A stretch of 64,000 nucleotides of DNA from Halopelagius fulvigenes (GCF_042662625.1 NZ_JBHSXH010000015.1:868001-932000); one strand, 5' to 3'; counted from the stretch's first letter, positions 15,247-23,799 are shown. Numbers and translations are program-made. Notes: generated by a model not told the origin, from the sequence alone.

Positions 15247-16059
15247 TCAGACGGCGGTCGCACCGGCGGCGACCGGAAGCGCGACGCCGGTGACGAAGCG
15301 AGCGTCGTCGCTGGAGAGCCACATGAACGCCGCGCTCACGTCCTCGGGTTGGAGGATGTCCTCGAAGAGGTTGTCCGGCCCCGTCTGCTCCGCGATTTCG
15401 GCGATGTCCTCGTCGATGGTCTCGACGATGCCGGAGGTCATCTCCGTGTCCACGGCCGTCGGGCAGACGGCGTTGACGGTGATGTCGTGCGGCGCTAACT
15501 CCATCGCCAGCGTCTTCGTGAGGCCGATGACGCCGTGCTTCGCGGCGGTGTAGTGGCCGAGGCCGGGCGACGCGCCGAGGCCGGCGGTCGAGGAGGTGTT
15601 GACGATTCGTCCCCCGTCGCCGCGCTCTATCATGTGGCCGCCGACGTGCTTCGCGCAGAGCCACATCCCCTTGAGGTTCACGTCGAGCGCGAGGTCCCAC
15701 GTCCGTTCGTCCAGTTCCATCAGCCCGGAGACGGGCGCGACGCCTGCGTTGTTCGCCAAGATGTCGATGCGGCCGAACTCCTCGACCGCCTCCCCGACGG
15801 CGCTCTCCACGTCGCCCTCGTCCGAGACGTCCATCTCGACGCCGAGGGCGTCCTGCCCGCGTTCCTCGACGAGTTCGACCGTCTTCTCCATCTGCTCTCG
15901 GCCGGAGAGTTCGTACTTCGACTCCTCTTTCGTCTCGCAGATGTCCGTCACGACGACGTCCGCGCCGTTCTCGGCGTAGTGGAGCGCGTGCGACCGACCC
16001 TGCCCGCGGGCCGCACCCGTGACGAACGCTACCTTCCCGTCGAAGTCGTACGTGGCCAT
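15247..16059 (-). CDS. SDR oxidoreductase, mycofactocin-coupled type
   Basis: A 270-residue classical short-chain dehydrogenase. Nucleotide-binding TGAARGQG is near 15-22, the NNAG motif is in DILANNAGV, the catalytic Ser is in VNTSSTAG, and YTAAKHG supplies Tyr and Lys. The N-terminal GKVAFVTGAARGQGRSHALHYAENGADVVVTDIC pattern, with an Asp after the second strand, matches the TIGR03971 mycofactocin-associated subfamily and predicts NAD specificity, possibly with tightly bound cofactor. No mycofactocin biosynthesis genes are in the window, so the coupling is unproven. It follows the acs gene on the same strand but upstream of it. Confidence 0.85.
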   Translation of the reverse strand: MATYDFDGKVAFVTGAARGQGRSHALHYAENGADVVVTDICETKEESKYELSGREQMEKTVELVEERGQDALGVEMDVSDEGDVESAVGEAVEEFGRIDILANNAGVAPVSGLMELDERTWDLALDVNLKGMWLCAKHVGGHMIERGDGGRIVNTSSTAGLGASPGLGHYTAAKHGVIGLTKTLAMELAPHDITVNAVCPTAVDTEMTSGIVETIDEDIAEIAEQTGPDNLFEDILQPEDVSAAFMWLSSDDARFVTGVALPVAAGATAV

Positions 16060-16187
16060 ACGGCCGACGACCGACGGCTACGTTATCACCCCTCTGCCTG
16101 CACGTTCGGCGTCGCGCGCCGAGACGCGGCGACGGTCGCCGAGAACGGCAACAGCCCTTTTCTCCGTCGGCGGAGGACGGTAGGATA

Positions 16188-17396
16188 ATGCGAATCCTCG
16201 TCGCCGCTCACGACTTCTACCCCGACCCGGGGTCCGGCGGAAGCGGTCGCTACGTCTACGAGACGGCGCGGCGACTCGTCAGCCGGGGCCACGAGGTGTC
16301 CGTCGTCACCCGACGGCGCGGAGACGTCCCCGCGCGCGAGACGGTGGACGGCGTGGACGTCCGCCGCTACGACCTCTCCGTGGCGAACCGGTCCGCCCCC
16401 GAGATCCTCCGGCAGTTACCGGACGCCGCCGGGGCGGTGAACGCCGCCTGCAAGGGAATCGACCCGGACGTGCTGAGCCTCCAAGGCCCCGTCACGGGCG
16501 TCCTCTCGGACCGCGCCGTGCCCGACGACGTCCCCCGGTCCTGCACCTTCCACAGCCCGTGGCCGACGGAGTACCTCCTCAGAACGCGGGACGGCGACCT
16601 CCCTCGGTGGCGGCGGGAACTGAACGCGAGCCTGCGCCGGCAACTCGAACGCCGCCTCCTCGAACGCGCCGACGACGTGGTCACCCTCAGTCGGTTCATG
16701 GACGACCAGCTGTGCGGCGTCTACGGCCCGGTCCACGACGCCTCCGTCGTCCCGGGCGGGGTGGACACCGAGACGTACCGCCCGGACGCGGGAACGTACG
16801 ACCGCATGGAGGGGGGAGCCGACGCCGACGGCACCGCGTTCCTCACGGTGCGGCGGTTGTCCCCCCGGATGGGCCACGAACTCCTCTTGGACGCCTTCGC
16901 CGACCACGCCCCCGACCACCCCGACGACCGCCTGTACGTCGCGGGCGACGGCCCACTCCGCGAGGAGTTGGAGGCGCGGGCGGCGCGTCTCGGTATCGAC
17001 GACCGGGTGACCTTCCTCGGGTACGTCCCCGACGCCGACCTGCCGTCCGTGTACGCCACCGCCGACGCGTTCGTCCTCCCGACGACGCGACTGGAGGGGT
17101 TCGGACTCGCCACGTTGGAGGCGCTCTCGTCGGGGACGCCCGCCGTCGGGACGCCCGTCGGCGGCACCGTCGAGATACTCTCGGAGTGCGAACGCTCGCC
17201 GGAGATACCCGAACGGATGCTTCTGGCGGGCGTGGACGAGGACGAACTCGCCGCGGCCCTCGGTCGGTGGTCCGCGCTGTCGCCCGCCGAACTGGAACGC
17301 GCCGGCGAGGCGTGCCGGCGGCACGTCCGCGAGCGGTACACGTGGGACCGGACGGTGGAGAAGCGGGAGAAGCGGTACGCGGAGCGAGTGGCCTGA
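16188..17396 (+). CDS. GT4-family glycosyltransferase
   Basis: A 402-residue GT-B glycosyltransferase. The N-terminal acceptor domain begins MRILVAAHDFYPDPGSGGSG, the typical glycine-rich first loop. The C-terminal donor domain has LYVAGDGPLREELE and the E-x7-E signature EGFGLATLEALSSGTPAVGTP that binds a nucleotide-sugar. No membrane segment is visible, so it is probably cytoplasmic or peripherally membrane-bound. It begins a rightward island with two further GT-like genes, consistent with assembly of a surface or lipid-linked glycan. The sugar donor is unknown. Confidence 0.9.
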   Translation: MRILVAAHDFYPDPGSGGSGRYVYETARRLVSRGHEVSVVTRRRGDVPARETVDGVDVRRYDLSVANRSAPEILRQLPDAAGAVNAACKGIDPDVLSLQGPVTGVLSDRAVPDDVPRSCTFHSPWPTEYLLRTRDGDLPRWRRELNASLRRQLERRLLERADDVVTLSRFMDDQLCGVYGPVHDASVVPGGVDTETYRPDAGTYDRMEGGADADGTAFLTVRRLSPRMGHELLLDAFADHAPDHPDDRLYVAGDGPLREELEARAARLGIDDRVTFLGYVPDADLPSVYATADAFVLPTTRLEGFGLATLEALSSGTPAVGTPVGGTVEILSECERSPEIPERMLLAGVDEDELAAALGRWSALSPAELERAGEACRRHVRERYTWDRTVEKREKRYAERVA

Positions 17397-17472
17397 GGGC
17401 GTCCGACGCGAACGCGGCGGCACCGCCCGCGTTCGCACCTCACTTTTTGCACGCTCCCGGCGATAGCGCCCC

Positions 17473-17817
17473 ATGGGAGAGTTCGACCCGGTCTCGTGGG
17501 AGACGAGAGACGCGGTGTTCGGCCGTTTCGGTGCGGAAATCGAGGAGTACGTCGAAGAGATAGACCCGCGAGCACGCGGAGAGGACCCCTACGAGGCGGT
17601 GAAAGCCGTCCACGACGCGTTGAGTTCGACCCTCGGAGAGGAGGGCCGGACCGTCTCGGGCCTCGGGGAGGTGTTCGTCACCGCGTACCTGCTGGAGAGG
17701 CGGGGCGTCGTCGCGCCCGGGGACGCCGAACGCGAGTACCGTTCGCTGGCGGACCGCCGTCCGACCGACGAACGCCTCGCGGAACTGTTCTGGGAACGAG
17801 AGCGGACCCTCTGGTGA
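17473..17817 (+). CDS. Acidic haloarchaeal protein of unknown function
   Basis: A 114-residue acidic helical protein, MGEFDPVSWETRDAVFGRF and so on, ending ELFWERERTLW. It has no Cys, no membrane segment and no motif that I recognise. The stop overlaps the GTG start of the next small ORF by 4 nt (GTGA at 17814-17817), which indicates translational coupling. A T5 run at 17444-17448 lies just upstream, between it and the preceding glycosyltransferase. Confidence 0.7.
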   Translation: MGEFDPVSWETRDAVFGRFGAEIEEYVEEIDPRARGEDPYEAVKAVHDALSSTLGEEGRTVSGLGEVFVTAYLLERRGVVAPGDAEREYRSLADRRPTDERLAELFWERERTLW

Positions 17818-17954
17818 TAGGCGTCCTATGCGGGGTTCATCCGTCGCTGGTGTCGTACTGGCTCTCCGAGGGCGACATCCCCCTGATGGAGCGGAACTTC
17901 ACCGAGGAGTCGATGCGGCGGATACGCACGTATCGGGCGGGAAGCGAGGGGTGA
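17814..17954 (+). CDS. 46-residue small protein translationally coupled to the preceding gene
   Basis: From the GTG at 17814, overlapping the upstream stop as GTGA, the frame encodes a peptide with VHPSLVSYWLSEGDIPLMER and TEESMRRIRTYRAG segments, ending at 17954. The composition is native-like, and the SLVSYWLSEGDIPLMERNFTEES pattern suggests a short helix-turn-helix or adaptor peptide. The alternative is a +1 frameshift: the peptide would then be the true C-terminus of the 114-residue protein, whose own frame ends in two consecutive stops (TGA TAG). Confidence 0.5.
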   Translation: MIGVLCGVHPSLVSYWLSEGDIPLMERNFTEESMRRIRTYRAGSEG

Positions 17955-18001
17955 GTCGGCGCGGTACGCTCGCGACGGCCCGACGGTGATAAACTGCAGT
18001 C

Positions 18002-18015
18002 GCCTGCAAGCAGGC
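18002..18015. repeat. Palindrome upstream of the GT-like gene
   Basis: GCCTGC-AA-GCAGGC is a perfect 6-bp inverted repeat about 33 nt before the GTG at 18048, where a promoter-proximal operator would lie. Its left part, CGCCTGCAA, recurs at 19507-19515 upstream of the next glycosyltransferase. A regulatory role is inference. Confidence 0.35.
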
Positions 18016-18047
18016 CCGTTAGTGGCGGAACGGGAGTATCTGACTTC

Positions 18048-19484
18048 GTGCGCGTACTCGTCGTCCCGGAGGTGTACCGCGCGGACGCCGGGGCGTGCGG
18101 AACGCTCCGCGACGCGGCGACGTGGGTCCGCGAGTGGTTGGACCGCGACCCGACCCTGCACGTCTACTGGTTGCTCCCGCCGCGCGAGGAGGCCGGGTAC
18201 GACCGCAAGGACGTTCTCGCCGACCGGCGGCGCGTCACTCTCCTCGAAGCGCGGACGCTCGGCGGGGTCGAGGACCGCGAGGTGCTGACGGACTGCGGGT
18301 ACTCGACGGCGCAACTGGCGGTCCTGCGCGACGAGATATTCGCCGAGGGCGCGTACCTCGACGCCGTCGTGGACCAACTCCGCGGCGGTCGGTTCGCGCT
18401 CTACGAGTGGTTGCTCGACCACGTGGAGCAGTGGGCGGCGTCCGTCCGCCCGTTCGACGTTATCGCCAACGTCCACGACCTGCAGGTGCCGTTCAAGTAC
18501 CGGTACTGCTCGCACCGCAACGACTTCCAGATGGTCCACGAACTGTGCGCGGCGACGTTCGCCGACGGCCGGTGGTTCACCGCGGGCGTTGACCGCCGCC
18601 AGTTCCGCGAACGCGCGGCGGAGTTCCTCGACTCGGGCGCGGTCGAAGACGCCCTCGAAGACGCCGTGACGACCGGGAGCCCGATTCGCGTCGGGCGGTT
18701 CGAGGAGTCCTACGCCGAGGAACCGCGGACGCTCCACCTCGCGGGATCGCTCTGGGACAAGAAGAACGCCGACCGACTGCTCGCCGTCGGAGAGCGGTTG
18801 CACGAGGAGTTCGGAATCGAGACTGCGCTGACGAGCATGGAGGAGATACCCGAACGCTACCGCGCCCCCGAGTGGGTGCGGGCGTTCCCGAACGCCGACC
18901 GGGAGACGTACGAGCGAATCCTCCGTGAGGGCGACCTGACGGTGTGCGCGAGCGAGTACGAGACGATGGCGCGGACGTGGTTCGAACAGGCCGCCAGCGG
19001 ACAGGTCCTCGTCGCGCGCGACGAACCGTGGGTCCGCGAGTGCGTCCCCGACGGCTACCGCCTCCTCGCAGACGTGGACGGCCTCGCCGACCGCGCGGCG
19101 CGGGCCGTCGAGGACTGGGCCGAAGCCGTCGCGGAGAACCGCCGCCTCGTCGAACACGTCCGGGAGACGCGGAGTCCCGGCGCCGTCGGCGACCGGACGT
19201 ACGCCGACTTGCGCCGCCGCGTCGACGCGAAGTGCGACGCCTACGAGTCGGACGCCGGCCCCGAACGGGCGGCCGTCGCGGCCGTACTGGACGGAGCGGA
19301 CGGCCCTCTCTCGCTCGACGCCCTCGTCGAACGCACCGCGGCGTTCACGGACGACGGCAGACCGGTGACCGCGAACTCCGACGTCGCCCGGACGGACGTG
19401 CGCTACGCCCTCCGTTCGCTCGGGTACGCCGACACGGGGGACCCCGGGACGCCGGCGTTCGCGTCGACGGAAGAACTGTGGTAA
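18048..19484 (+). CDS. Divergent GT-B-like protein with C-terminal winged-helix-like extension
   Basis: A 478-residue protein from a GTG at 18048. The N-terminal half starts MRVLVVPEVYRADAG like a GT-B first strand and contains PFDVIANVHDLQVPFKYRYCSHRNDFQMVHEL. The second half has a donor-domain-like layout: LHLAGSLWDKKNADRLL, then ASEYETMARTWFEQAASGQVLVARDEPWVREC, which parallels the E-x7-E region of GT4/GT1 enzymes. The last 65 or so residues (AAVAAVLDGADGPLSLDALV to the end) look like a separate small winged-helix-type domain. It lies between two clear GT4 genes. A glycosyltransferase role is inferred; a nucleotide-sugar-binding regulator is an alternative. Confidence 0.65.
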   Translation: MRVLVVPEVYRADAGACGTLRDAATWVREWLDRDPTLHVYWLLPPREEAGYDRKDVLADRRRVTLLEARTLGGVEDREVLTDCGYSTAQLAVLRDEIFAEGAYLDAVVDQLRGGRFALYEWLLDHVEQWAASVRPFDVIANVHDLQVPFKYRYCSHRNDFQMVHELCAATFADGRWFTAGVDRRQFRERAAEFLDSGAVEDALEDAVTTGSPIRVGRFEESYAEEPRTLHLAGSLWDKKNADRLLAVGERLHEEFGIETALTSMEEIPERYRAPEWVRAFPNADRETYERILREGDLTVCASEYETMARTWFEQAASGQVLVARDEPWVRECVPDGYRLLADVDGLADRAARAVEDWAEAVAENRRLVEHVRETRSPGAVGDRTYADLRRRVDAKCDAYESDAGPERAAVAAVLDGADGPLSLDALVERTAAFTDDGRPVTANSDVARTDVRYALRSLGYADTGDPGTPAFASTEELW

Positions 19485-19560
19485 TTTATCGCATAGGTAC
19501 TTAATGCGCCTGCAAAAGTAGCCTGTCGGGTTAGACCGTCACCGTTCGAACGGAGACGGT

Positions 19561-20844
19561 ATGAGCCCCGGAGAGACTGACGCGAGTGTAGCGAGATACG
19601 ACGAGACGACGTCGGAACCGGGCGATTCGGGATCTGCCTCCGTCGCGGTGATTCACATGGACCTGATGTCGAAGGGCGGCGGAGAGGCCGTGGCGATGAA
19701 CGCCTTAGAGGCGTTGCAAGCAGAGTACGACGTGACGCTCATCACGCTGACCGACCCCGACATCCCGGCGCTCAACGACTTCTTCAACACCGAGGTGGAC
19801 GCCGAGGCGTTGACGGTGCGTCGGGCGGGCGTCCTCGCGCCGACGATGCACGAGACGTTCGGGCTGAAGTACTACATCCTCCAGAACGCCCTGCTGGGAC
19901 GGTACGCCCGCCGTCACGCCGACGAGTTCGATCTCCTCGTGAGCACGATAAACGAGCTCGGCTTGGAGACGGACTCCGTGCAGTACGTCCACTTCCCGTT
20001 CGACTGGACGGTGAGTTGCGCCGACAGGGACCACATCTTCCACCCCACCGTCGAGGACGACTCGTGGTACGAACGCCTCTGCACTCGGGTGGCGGGCGTC
20101 AGTCGCCGCGACATCCGGGCGAACACGCTGTTCGCGAACTCTCAGTGGACCGCCGACGTCGTCGAGGACGCCTACGGGACCAAACCCGAGGTGCTCCACC
20201 CGCCCATCGACACGAGCGAGTTCGTCAACCTGCCGTGGGAGGAACGCGAGGACGGGTTCGTCACCGTCGGCCGCATCGAACGGAGCAAGCGCATCGTCGA
20301 GATGATACGCGTCGTGGACGGCGTGCGCGAACGCGGCCACGACGTCCACTTCCACGTCATCGGGCCGACGGTGGACGAGGAGTACCGCGAGGAGGTGGCC
20401 GCGATGGCCGCCGAGAGAGAGTACGTCGAACTCGAAGGCGAGGTGCCGCGGAGCGAACTCGTCGAGCGAATCTGCACCCACAAGTACGGCATCCACGGCA
20501 AGGAGTACGAGCACTTCGGCATGGCCGTCGCGGAACTCGCCGCGGGCGGCACCGTCCCCTTCATCCCCTCGAACGGCGGGCAACACGCCATCGTCCGCGA
20601 CGAGGAACTGCTGATGTACGACTCGCCCGAGGACGCCGTCGAGAAGATAGTACACGTCCTCGAAGACGAGTCGCTCCAGCGAGAACTGCGGATGAGCACC
20701 CGCGAGATAGAGCGTCGCTTCGGCCGGCGGCGGTTCAAGCGGGAGTTCCGCGGCGCCGTCGCGGGCGCACTCGCGCAGTCCCGCGCGGGCGAACGGGAAC
20801 GGACGGCCGCCGTCGTCTCGAACCCGGCGTCGAACGAGAACTGA
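19561..20844 (+). CDS. GT4-family glycosyltransferase (ALG11-like)
   Basis: A 427-residue GT-B enzyme. A disordered acidic N-terminus (1-25) precedes SVAVIHMDLMSKGGGEAVAMNALEAL, the glycine-rich acceptor loop. The middle has VQYVHFPFDW and ANSQWTADVV, and the donor domain has FVTVGRIERSKRI and EHFGMAVAELAAGGTVPFIPSNGGQ with the E-x7-E pair. It resembles ALG11-type mannosyltransferases in layout. It is the last gene of the glycosyltransferase island and is convergent with the acyl-CoA dehydrogenase gene. The sugar donor is unknown. Confidence 0.88.
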   Translation: MSPGETDASVARYDETTSEPGDSGSASVAVIHMDLMSKGGGEAVAMNALEALQAEYDVTLITLTDPDIPALNDFFNTEVDAEALTVRRAGVLAPTMHETFGLKYYILQNALLGRYARRHADEFDLLVSTINELGLETDSVQYVHFPFDWTVSCADRDHIFHPTVEDDSWYERLCTRVAGVSRRDIRANTLFANSQWTADVVEDAYGTKPEVLHPPIDTSEFVNLPWEEREDGFVTVGRIERSKRIVEMIRVVDGVRERGHDVHFHVIGPTVDEEYREEVAAMAAEREYVELEGEVPRSELVERICTHKYGIHGKEYEHFGMAVAELAAGGTVPFIPSNGGQHAIVRDEELLMYDSPEDAVEKIVHVLEDESLQRELRMSTREIERRFGRRRFKREFRGAVAGALAQSRAGERERTAAVVSNPASNEN

Positions 20845-20867
20845 CGGCGTTCGCGCCCCGCGCCGCC

Positions 20868-22013
20868 TCACCCCTCGTTCTCGAACACGGCGTCCGCGAG
20901 TGCGTTTTTGTGCGTCTCGTTCGGACCGCCGGCGATGGTGAGCAGTCGGGCGTCGCGGAGGTAGCGTTCGACGCGTCGCTCCGTCGTGTAGCCGACGCCA
21001 CCGTGCAACTGCACCGCGTCGTTGGCGTTGTCCACCGCGGCCTGCGTCGCGCGTATCTTCGCCATGCTCGTCTCCCGGCGGACGTCCGCGCCCGTCTCCG
21101 CTCTCTCGGCCCTGTCCGCGGCCCGGAGCGTCAGGAGTCGGGCGGCGTCGACCCGTTCGGCCATCTTCGCCACCTCCCAGCGGACGCCCTGAAAGTCGGA
21201 GATGGTCCCGCCGTGTTGCTCCCGTTCGCTCGTGTACGCCACGGTGTCTTCGAGTGCCGCCCGCGCGATGCCGACGCCGCGCGCGGGGACGTTGACGCTG
21301 GTGTGGACCTCCCCCCGCCGGACGTACGCCTCGCCCTCCTCGCCGACCATCCGGTCGTCGCCGACGCGAACGTCCGAGAGCGTCACGCGCGGGGACTTGA
21401 CGCTCTTGGCCCCGAGCGTCTCCCACACCGTCTCCACCTCGAACTCCTCGGCGGGGACCAGAAACGCGCTGACGTTGTGCGGGGCGTCCCCCTCGGGTCC
21501 GGTCTTCGCGTACGTCAGCACCACGTCGGCGTCGAAGAAGTTCGTCACCCACTGCTTGTGGCCGTTCAGCACCCACTCGTCTCCGTCTCTCTCCGCGCGC
21601 GTCTCCATCGCGAGTTTGTCGGTGCCGGCGTCCGCCTCGCTGAGACCCAACGCGCCGACGGTGTCGTACGTCGCCATCTCGGGGAGGAAGCGCTCTCTCT
21701 GTTCGTCGGTTCCGAACCGTTCGACGACGGCGGCGACGCCGAGGTGCAGGCCGAGTGCGCTGGCGACGGACATCAGCGCCGCCGACAGTTCCTCGACGAC
21801 GAGTGCCAACTCCACGAGTCCCTCGCCGCGCCCGCCGTACTCCTCGGGGAGGGTGAGTCCGGCGTACCGGCGTTCGCCGAGTTCGGCGAGAATCTCCTCG
21901 GGGGACGACTCGCTCTCGTCTAACTCCCCCGCGCGCGGTTCGATTTCCGTCCGCGCGAACTCCCGCGCCTCCTCGCGCAGGGTCCGTTGCGCCGCCGTGA
22001 GTTCGAAATCCAT
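20868..22013 (-). CDS. Acyl-CoA dehydrogenase family flavoprotein
   Basis: A 381-residue protein with all three ACAD domains: an N-terminal helical domain, the FAD-binding middle region (GALGLSEADAGTDKLAMETRAERDGDEWVLNGHKQWVTN), and the C-terminal helical domain (RGVGIARAALEDTVAY, QLHGGVGYTTERRVERYLRDAR). I start at ATG 22013, because the longer frame adds an unlikely leader. At the position where medium-chain enzymes have the catalytic Glu (YEGT), this protein reads IAGGPNE, and no Glu is seen at the alternative isovaleryl-type site. It lies 52 nt downstream of the methylmalonyl-CoA mutase gene and is probably co-transcribed with it. Confidence 0.87.
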   Translation of the reverse strand: MDFELTAAQRTLREEAREFARTEIEPRAGELDESESSPEEILAELGERRYAGLTLPEEYGGRGEGLVELALVVEELSAALMSVASALGLHLGVAAVVERFGTDEQRERFLPEMATYDTVGALGLSEADAGTDKLAMETRAERDGDEWVLNGHKQWVTNFFDADVVLTYAKTGPEGDAPHNVSAFLVPAEEFEVETVWETLGAKSVKSPRVTLSDVRVGDDRMVGEEGEAYVRRGEVHTSVNVPARGVGIARAALEDTVAYTSEREQHGGTISDFQGVRWEVAKMAERVDAARLLTLRAADRAERAETGADVRRETSMAKIRATQAAVDNANDAVQLHGGVGYTTERRVERYLRDARLLTIAGGPNETHKNALADAVFENEG

Positions 22014-22065
22014 GCGCCCCCTACAGAGAGGGCCGACAAAACAGTTCACCGCGCGCCGGGGTCGG

Positions 22066-23766
22066 TCACATGACGCCGATCTCCTCGCGGTACGTCCCCC
22101 ACTCGTCGGCGAAGACGTCCATTATCTCGCCCATGGTGGCGTACGCCTTCACCGCCTCGACGAGTGCGGGCATCACGTTCTCGTCGCTCTCGACGGCCTC
22201 GCGGACGCGTTCGAGCGATTCGGTCACCGCCTCGTCGTCGCGTTCTTCCTTCACCGACTCCAGTCGGGCGAGTTGTCGGTCCTGCGTCCCCTCGTCCACG
22301 TGCAGGAGGTCCGGCTTGGTGTCCTCGTCCATCACGTACTTGTTGACGCCGACGACGACTTCCTCGCCCTCCTCGACGCGTTCTTGGTACTCGTAGGACG
22401 CGCCCTGTATCTCGCGGTGGAAGTACCCCTGTTCGATGCCCGCGAGGATGCCGTCCCGAACCGACCCCTCGCCCATCTCGCGGAGTTCCTCGATGTAGGC
22501 CGTCGCTTCCGCCTCCACCTCGTCGGTGAGGGCTTCGACGAAGAAACTCCCGCCGAGGGGGTCGATGACGTCCGCCGCGCCGGACTCCTCGGCGATTATC
22601 TGCTGGGTGCGGAGGGCGACGCGGACTGCCTCCTCGCCGGGGAGGGCGAACGCCTCGTCGTAGCTGTTCGTGTGGAGGCTCTGCGTCCCGCCGAGGACGC
22701 CCGCGAGGGCCTGAATCGTCACGCGGACGACGTTGTTGAGGGGTTGCTGGGCGGTCAGCGACTGCCCGGCGGTCTGGGTGTGGAACTTCAGTCGGGTGGA
22801 CGCCTCGTCCTCGGCGTCGTACCACTCCCGCATCACGCGCGCGTAGATGCGCCGCGCGGCGCGGAACTTCGCCACCTCCTCGAAGATGGAGTTGTGCGAG
22901 TTGAAGAAGAACGACAGGAGGGGACCGACGGTGTCCACGTCCATCCCGCGTTCGAGGGCGTCCTCGACGTACGCGAACCCGTCCGCGAGGGTGAACGCGA
23001 GTTCCTGCACCGCCGTCGAACCCGCCTCGCGGATGTGGTAGCCCGACACGGAGATGGGGTGGAACTTCGGCGTCTCCTCGGCGCAGAACTCCACCGTGTC
23101 GGTGACGAGTTTCAGGGATGGTTCCGGCGGGACGACCCACTCCTTCTGCGCGATGAACTCCTTCAGCATGTCGTTCTGGAGGGTCCCCCTGAGTTCCTCG
23201 CGGGGGACGCCCTGTTGGTCCGCGATGGCGACGTACATCGCGTAGACGACGGGCGCGGAGGGGTTGATGGTGAAGGAGGTGGACACCTCGCCCACGTCGA
23301 TGCCGTCGAACAGAATCTCCATGTCCCGCAGGGTGTCGACGGCGACGCCTTCCTTTCCGACTTCGCCGTCCGAGAGGGGGTCGTCGGAGTCTTTACCCAT
23401 CAGGGAGGGCATGTCGAACGCCGTCGAGAGGCCGGTCTGGCCGTGTTCGATGAGGTAGTGGAAGCGCTCGTTCGTCTCCTCGGCGGTGCCGAACCCGGCG
23501 AACTGCCGCATCGTCCACGTCCGACCGCGGTACATCGTCGGGTAGACGCCGCGGGTGTAGGGGTACTCGCCGGGGAACCCGAGGTCCTCCTCGTAGTCGA
23601 TGTCGGCCACGTCCGCGGGCGTGTACAGGTCCTCGACTTCGAGATTCGAGACGGTGGCGAACCGGTCTTTCCGTTCGCCGTGTCGTTCGCGCACCGGGTC
23701 GCGCGTCTCCGCCTCCCACTCCTCGCGGGCCTCGCGTATCGCCGCGAGGTCGTCCTCGTCGTACAT
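22066..23766 (-). CDS. mcmA: Methylmalonyl-CoA mutase large (substrate-binding) subunit
   Basis: A 566-residue TIM-barrel subunit with the signature substrate-channel segment PTMYRGRTWTMRQFAGFGTA near 75-95, followed by TGLSTAFDMPSLMGKDSD and GGTQSLHTNSYDEAFALP. It lacks the C-terminal cobalamin-binding domain (no DxHxxG), as in archaea where that domain is a separate small subunit, which is not in this window. It interconverts (R)-methylmalonyl-CoA and succinyl-CoA using adenosylcobalamin. A TTAATC element about 27 nt upstream predicts a leaderless mRNA. The acyl-CoA dehydrogenase gene follows closely. Confidence 0.95.
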   Translation of the reverse strand: MYDEDDLAAIREAREEWEAETRDPVRERHGERKDRFATVSNLEVEDLYTPADVADIDYEEDLGFPGEYPYTRGVYPTMYRGRTWTMRQFAGFGTAEETNERFHYLIEHGQTGLSTAFDMPSLMGKDSDDPLSDGEVGKEGVAVDTLRDMEILFDGIDVGEVSTSFTINPSAPVVYAMYVAIADQQGVPREELRGTLQNDMLKEFIAQKEWVVPPEPSLKLVTDTVEFCAEETPKFHPISVSGYHIREAGSTAVQELAFTLADGFAYVEDALERGMDVDTVGPLLSFFFNSHNSIFEEVAKFRAARRIYARVMREWYDAEDEASTRLKFHTQTAGQSLTAQQPLNNVVRVTIQALAGVLGGTQSLHTNSYDEAFALPGEEAVRVALRTQQIIAEESGAADVIDPLGGSFFVEALTDEVEAEATAYIEELREMGEGSVRDGILAGIEQGYFHREIQGASYEYQERVEEGEEVVVGVNKYVMDEDTKPDLLHVDEGTQDRQLARLESVKEERDDEAVTESLERVREAVESDENVMPALVEAVKAYATMGEIMDVFADEWGTYREEIGVM

Positions 23767-23787
23767 GGCGCAAGTTTTGCCGGGCTA

Positions 23788-23799
23788 ATGATTAAGGAT
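23788..23799 (-). promoter_or_regulatory. TATA-like element for mcmA
   Basis: CCTTAATCATTA on the minus strand is centred about 27 nt before the ATG at 23766, which predicts a leaderless transcript. It is the only AT-rich patch between mcmA and the flavin reductase gene. Confidence 0.45.

Noticed and set aside
19705..21923. 623- and 635-residue overlapping frames across the GT4 and acyl-CoA dehydrogenase genes
   Set aside because: They are shadows of both flanking genes in other frames, rich in Arg and Ala, with no domain.
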